This document shows positions 61,392 to 64,000 of a stretch of 64,000 nt of DNA, piece after piece. How positions within the stretch are numbered: the stretch's first letter is position 1; each line of letters opens with the position of its first letter. Origin of the DNA: Marivita sp051251565 (GTDB lineage Bacteria > Pseudomonadota > Alphaproteobacteria > Rhodobacterales > Rhodobacteraceae); contig NZ_JBPOFB010000010.1 of the NCBI RefSeq assembly GCF_051251565.1, forward strand, positions 43,600-107,599. The letters run 5' to 3'. The notes beneath the pieces were generated by a model. The model had not been told where the DNA came from. It saw only the letters and a list, made by a program, of their open reading frames with translations, and did no database searches. The position numbers and the translations under genes are program-made.

Positions 61392-62653
61392 CGCCAAACA
61401 ATCCCGCGGAACGCATCGTCTACAAGACGCTCATCCTGACTTGGCCGTTCTATGCTGTTGGCGCTCTCTATGTGGTTGGTCCCGTTCTGGCGTGGATACT
61501 TGGCGCGCTCGCGTTTCTGTCGCTCTATCTTGGCCAAGCCATCCGCAGTGACCTGCGCGCTACAGGAAGCATTCCTCCGCTGATCTGGGCGTGGATCGTT
61601 GGCATGCTTGTCATGCTAGTGGCCCTTTGGGTAGGGCACCTTGACTGGGCTCTCGGGACAAAACAGACGATCAAATCATCCATCGGCTGGGCCAAGGGCT
61701 GGGCCTTGCTGGTTTTGTTTCCCCTCGCCGGCGCAGTCCTGCCGATCCGTCGAGAAGTCCTAATCCGGTCGCAATGCGTGATCGGCGCCTGGACACTGGC
61801 TCTCGCTCCGATCCTGATCATCGCGCCCTATATCGGGCTGCCCGAGCGGATTTTCGTGTCCCCCTTCAAAGCGGTTGGCGGTCCGGGCCCCGAATACTTT
61901 ACCGTCTATTTCTTCACATACGACCCTGCCAGCATGACACCGCGCTGGCAATTTTATGCGCCTTGGTCACCTTTTGCAGCCCTGCTGGGCGTTCTCATGG
62001 TGCTGTTTGCGCTTGAAGAAAAAGACCGCAAATGGATGCTCGCGGGACTGGCAGCGGGGCTTTTGATGATCCTAGCCTCCAAATCCCGCATGGGTCTCGT
62101 GGGGCTGGTCGCCTGCACCATCGCGCCGCGCATGATGCCATTGATTTTGCGCGGATGGGCGTGGCATGCAACGGCTGCTTTGACAGCGTCAATGGCGGTT
62201 CTGGGCACTGCCATCGTCGCCATGGCACAAGATGCGGTCGCCATCTTCAAGGGGGCACGCGCCGACAGCACCCGTGTGCGCGAAACCCTACAACGCATCG
62301 CTAAGGAACGCTGGGAAAACGACGCCGTCTGGTTTGGTCACGGAACCGTCCATCCCGGCGCACATATCGTCGAATACATGCCCATAGGCAGCCATCACAC
62401 TTGGTTCGGCCTGTTGTTCGTTAAAGGACTGGTTGGATTTCTGGCATTCCTCATTCCCTTGGTCTGGCACACACTTTTTGCGATGTATGACGCCGCACGC
62501 CATCCAAGGGGCAGGTTGCCCATGGGCATCTTGATGACGATGGTGCTTTTGTCCTTTGGCGAAAACATCGAGATCCAGGCCTATATGCTCTGGCCGGCGC
62601 TGATTTTGTTGGGGGTCCATCTGCGCGAAGTGGCTGACGATCCGGCGCCCTGA
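61388..62653 (+). CDS. O-antigen polymerase/ligase-like membrane protein (Wzy)
   Basis: This 421-residue protein has about ten helices and a large periplasmic loop near residues 290-340 with RETLQRIAKERWEND and HPGAHIVEYMPIGSHHTWFGLLFVKG, typical of the Wzy_C/O-antigen ligase family. It likely joins repeat units into the exopolysaccharide. GTG 61388 overlaps the wzz stop, supporting coupled translation. Polymerase versus ligase cannot be decided from the sequence; the context favours polymerase. Confidence 0.82.
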   Translation: MTPNNPAERIVYKTLILTWPFYAVGALYVVGPVLAWILGALAFLSLYLGQAIRSDLRATGSIPPLIWAWIVGMLVMLVALWVGHLDWALGTKQTIKSSIGWAKGWALLVLFPLAGAVLPIRREVLIRSQCVIGAWTLALAPILIIAPYIGLPERIFVSPFKAVGGPGPEYFTVYFFTYDPASMTPRWQFYAPWSPFAALLGVLMVLFALEEKDRKWMLAGLAAGLLMILASKSRMGLVGLVACTIAPRMMPLILRGWAWHATAALTASMAVLGTAIVAMAQDAVAIFKGARADSTRVRETLQRIAKERWENDAVWFGHGTVHPGAHIVEYMPIGSHHTWFGLLFVKGLVGFLAFLIPLVWHTLFAMYDAARHPRGRLPMGILMTMVLLSFGENIEIQAYMLWPALILLGVHLREVADDPAP

Positions 62654-62734
62654 TCCGCGCACTGTCGACGTGGCTCAGGATATCGAGGTGGCGCGCATCC
62701 TCTTCGGCATCATGCCATGTCTGGTGCGGGTCGG

Positions 62735-63883
62735 TCACCGCGCCCGATCCATCAGGTCCAACAACTGCACTTCGGTCAGGGCAACCCGGTTCGCCTTCAT
62801 CGACGACGAGCTGACCGCGTCCCGCGCCGCCTTGGCGCGTGCCGCACCTGTGATCCCTTGCGCATCCAGCCCCGGCAGACCCGCAGCACGCGACCACGCG
62901 TGCAGTGTGACGAACGCATCGTCAGGTGTGCCGCCAAAGGCCTGCGCAATCCAGCCCTGCACCTCGGCCATGCGGATCATCAAAGTCGCGTCGCCCCCCG
63001 CGTCGGCATTGGCCCTCAGACCATGCGGCAACAACGCGCCGCAAATCGCCCCGTGCGCCGCGTTGGACAACCCACCCAAAGGCCCCGCCAAACCGTGCAC
63101 CACGCCAAGCCCCGAATTGGCCAAAGCCAAGCCACCGCACAGGCTCACCCATGCCAGCGCATCGCGCGCGTCGGGGTTTTCGTCCACCATGATCTGTTGG
63201 ATCGCCACCAACCCTTTGGGGATCGCATCGCGGCAGATCATATCCGTCATCGGATTGGCCTTGGACGACAGATAAGGTTCGATCACCTGCGTGACCGCAT
63301 CCAACCCCGAGGCCAAAGTCACCCCGCGCGGGCAATTGTCGGTCAATGCAGGGTCCACAATCGCCAGTGTCGGCAACATGCGCGGGTCACGCAGGCTAAC
63401 CTTGCGCTGCGCATCGGGCACAGAAATCACCGCGTTGCGCGTGACTTCGGCCCCTGTCCCGGATGTCGTTGGCAGGGCCGCAAAGGGCAGCGGCGCCACG
63501 TCCAGCGGCAGGCCTTTGCCCACCACCTCCAGATGGTCCATCATCGGGCGCGTGGCCGGGGCAAGCGCTGCAATGGCCTTGCCTGCATCGATCACCGCAC
63601 CGCCGCCAATGGCGATGACGGCCTGCACCTGCGCGTCGCGCGCCCTCGCAACCCCGGCTTCGATCAGCGCGACATCGGGTTCTTTCGCCGCTGAATACAC
63701 GGCGACGGCTACGCCTTCGGCCTCTAGTTCCGCTTTCAACCACTCCGCCCGTGCCGGGTTCGCCCCTGTCACCAGCAACACCGACCCGCCCAGACCAGCA
63801 AGCGCCGAAACGGCCCGCGCCGCCTCGCCGCGTCCAAACCGGATCATGTCTGCGGTCGCAAATGCAAAAGCTGTGGCGGTCAT
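62735..63883 (-). CDS. Iron-type alcohol dehydrogenase (maleylacetate reductase/FucO superfamily)
   Basis: This 382-residue group III alcohol dehydrogenase has the nucleotide loop IGGGAVIDAGKAIA, LPTTSGTGAEVTRN and metal-site segments SGLDAVTQVIEPYLS, GVVHGLAGPLGG and NAAHGAICG. In FucO the first segment is D-x3-H; here the His is Gln, while the other Asp and two His are present. Several members of this subgroup share the Q, so activity may be kept. Substrate unknown: short-chain alcohols, lactaldehyde or maleylacetate. It is not linked to the EPS genes by strand or spacing. Confidence 0.87.
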   Translation of the reverse strand: MTATAFAFATADMIRFGRGEAARAVSALAGLGGSVLLVTGANPARAEWLKAELEAEGVAVAVYSAAKEPDVALIEAGVARARDAQVQAVIAIGGGAVIDAGKAIAALAPATRPMMDHLEVVGKGLPLDVAPLPFAALPTTSGTGAEVTRNAVISVPDAQRKVSLRDPRMLPTLAIVDPALTDNCPRGVTLASGLDAVTQVIEPYLSSKANPMTDMICRDAIPKGLVAIQQIMVDENPDARDALAWVSLCGGLALANSGLGVVHGLAGPLGGLSNAAHGAICGALLPHGLRANADAGGDATLMIRMAEVQGWIAQAFGGTPDDAFVTLHAWSRAAGLPGLDAQGITGAARAKAARDAVSSSSMKANRVALTEVQLLDLMDRAR

Positions 63884-63965
63884 GGGTGATCCTCTGGTTC
63901 TAATTTGGCCCAGATGTGCCCGTGTTGTCTAATCGCGGACTGTGGGTCAAGCACTTCTTCTCTTG

Positions 63966-63997
63966 AACGTCGCCATAAGGGCGGCGTTTTTTGTTTT
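63966..63997 (+). terminator. Rho-independent terminator at the right edge
   Basis: AACGTCGCC (63966-63974) pairs with GGCGGCGTT (63980-63988, one G-U) around ATAAG, followed by TTTTGTTTT. It acts on the plus strand, yet no plus-strand gene precedes it for 1.3 kb; the 82 bases before it (63884-63965) hold no frame. Confidence 0.75.
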
Positions 63998-64000
63998 CTA

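Overview
The window reads as a chromosomal segment of a marine alphaproteobacterium of the Rhodobacteraceae (Roseobacter group). This rests on moderately high G+C, tightly packed operons with ATGA start/stop overlaps, Rhodobacterales-type families (DUF2783, a DUF5368-like membrane protein, RTX proteins ending in a Hint domain, a phn cluster with a DUF1045 protein), FnrL-type TTGAC-N4-ATCAA boxes, and protocatechuate and homogentisate catabolism. No rRNA, tRNA, CRISPR array, insertion sequence or prophage gene was recognised.

Layout. 1-3.5 kb: edge of a phosphonate-utilisation (phn) cluster, with an internally deleted amidohydrolase and an MFS exporter. 3.8-13.1 kb: a respiratory and sulfur block with an Rrf2 regulator of NsrR type, cydDC, cydABX, an exported DsrE-like protein, a Tat-exported sulfide:quinone-reductase-like flavoprotein and a small membrane protein. 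FNR-type boxes precede cydA and the flavoprotein gene. 13.1-16.4 kb: pcaF-type thiolase and a trifunctional beta-oxidation enzyme. 16.7-21.1 kb: homogentisate operon (MBL-fold protein, FAD hydroxylase, DUF2783, hmgA) followed by a fahA reduced to its two ends. 21.8-26.1 kb: a large RTX/Hint protein gene split by two in-frame stops. 26-27.2 kb: nagA.

27.4-42.7 kb is the most unusual part. A ribose-type ABC importer and an SDR are divergent from a gene encoding a winged-helix protein fused to an ABC solute-binding-protein domain. That gene is followed by a second SDR, an M24-fold protein with an altered metal site, acetoin/pyruvate-dehydrogenase-type E1 alpha and beta, a double-lipoyl protein without a working acyltransferase, an aldehyde dehydrogenase and a lipoyl-less acyltransferase. 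I infer a catabolic route: import, oxidation of a secondary alcohol by the SDRs, thiamine-dependent cleavage to acyl-CoA plus aldehyde, and oxidation of the aldehyde. The substrate cannot be read from the sequence.

42.7-47.7 kb: pobR/pobA and pcaCHGB convert 4-hydroxybenzoate through protocatechuate; pcaD, pcaQ and pcaIJ are not in the window. 47.7-62.7 kb: an exopolysaccharide locus with four glycosyltransferase-type proteins (one a WecG plus phosphoglycosyltransferase fusion), Wzx, Wza, Wzz, a Wzy-like polymerase, galU, a hybrid histidine kinase with Hpt domain, an exported SUOX-fold protein and a LuxR-type response regulator. An 18-bp palindrome close to CCTATCC-N4-GGATAGG occurs in the four intergenic regions from which these operons could start. 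62.7-63.9 kb: an iron-type alcohol dehydrogenase; a rho-independent terminator closes the window.

All calls come from reading the sequence and recalling family features. No database search or computation was run.
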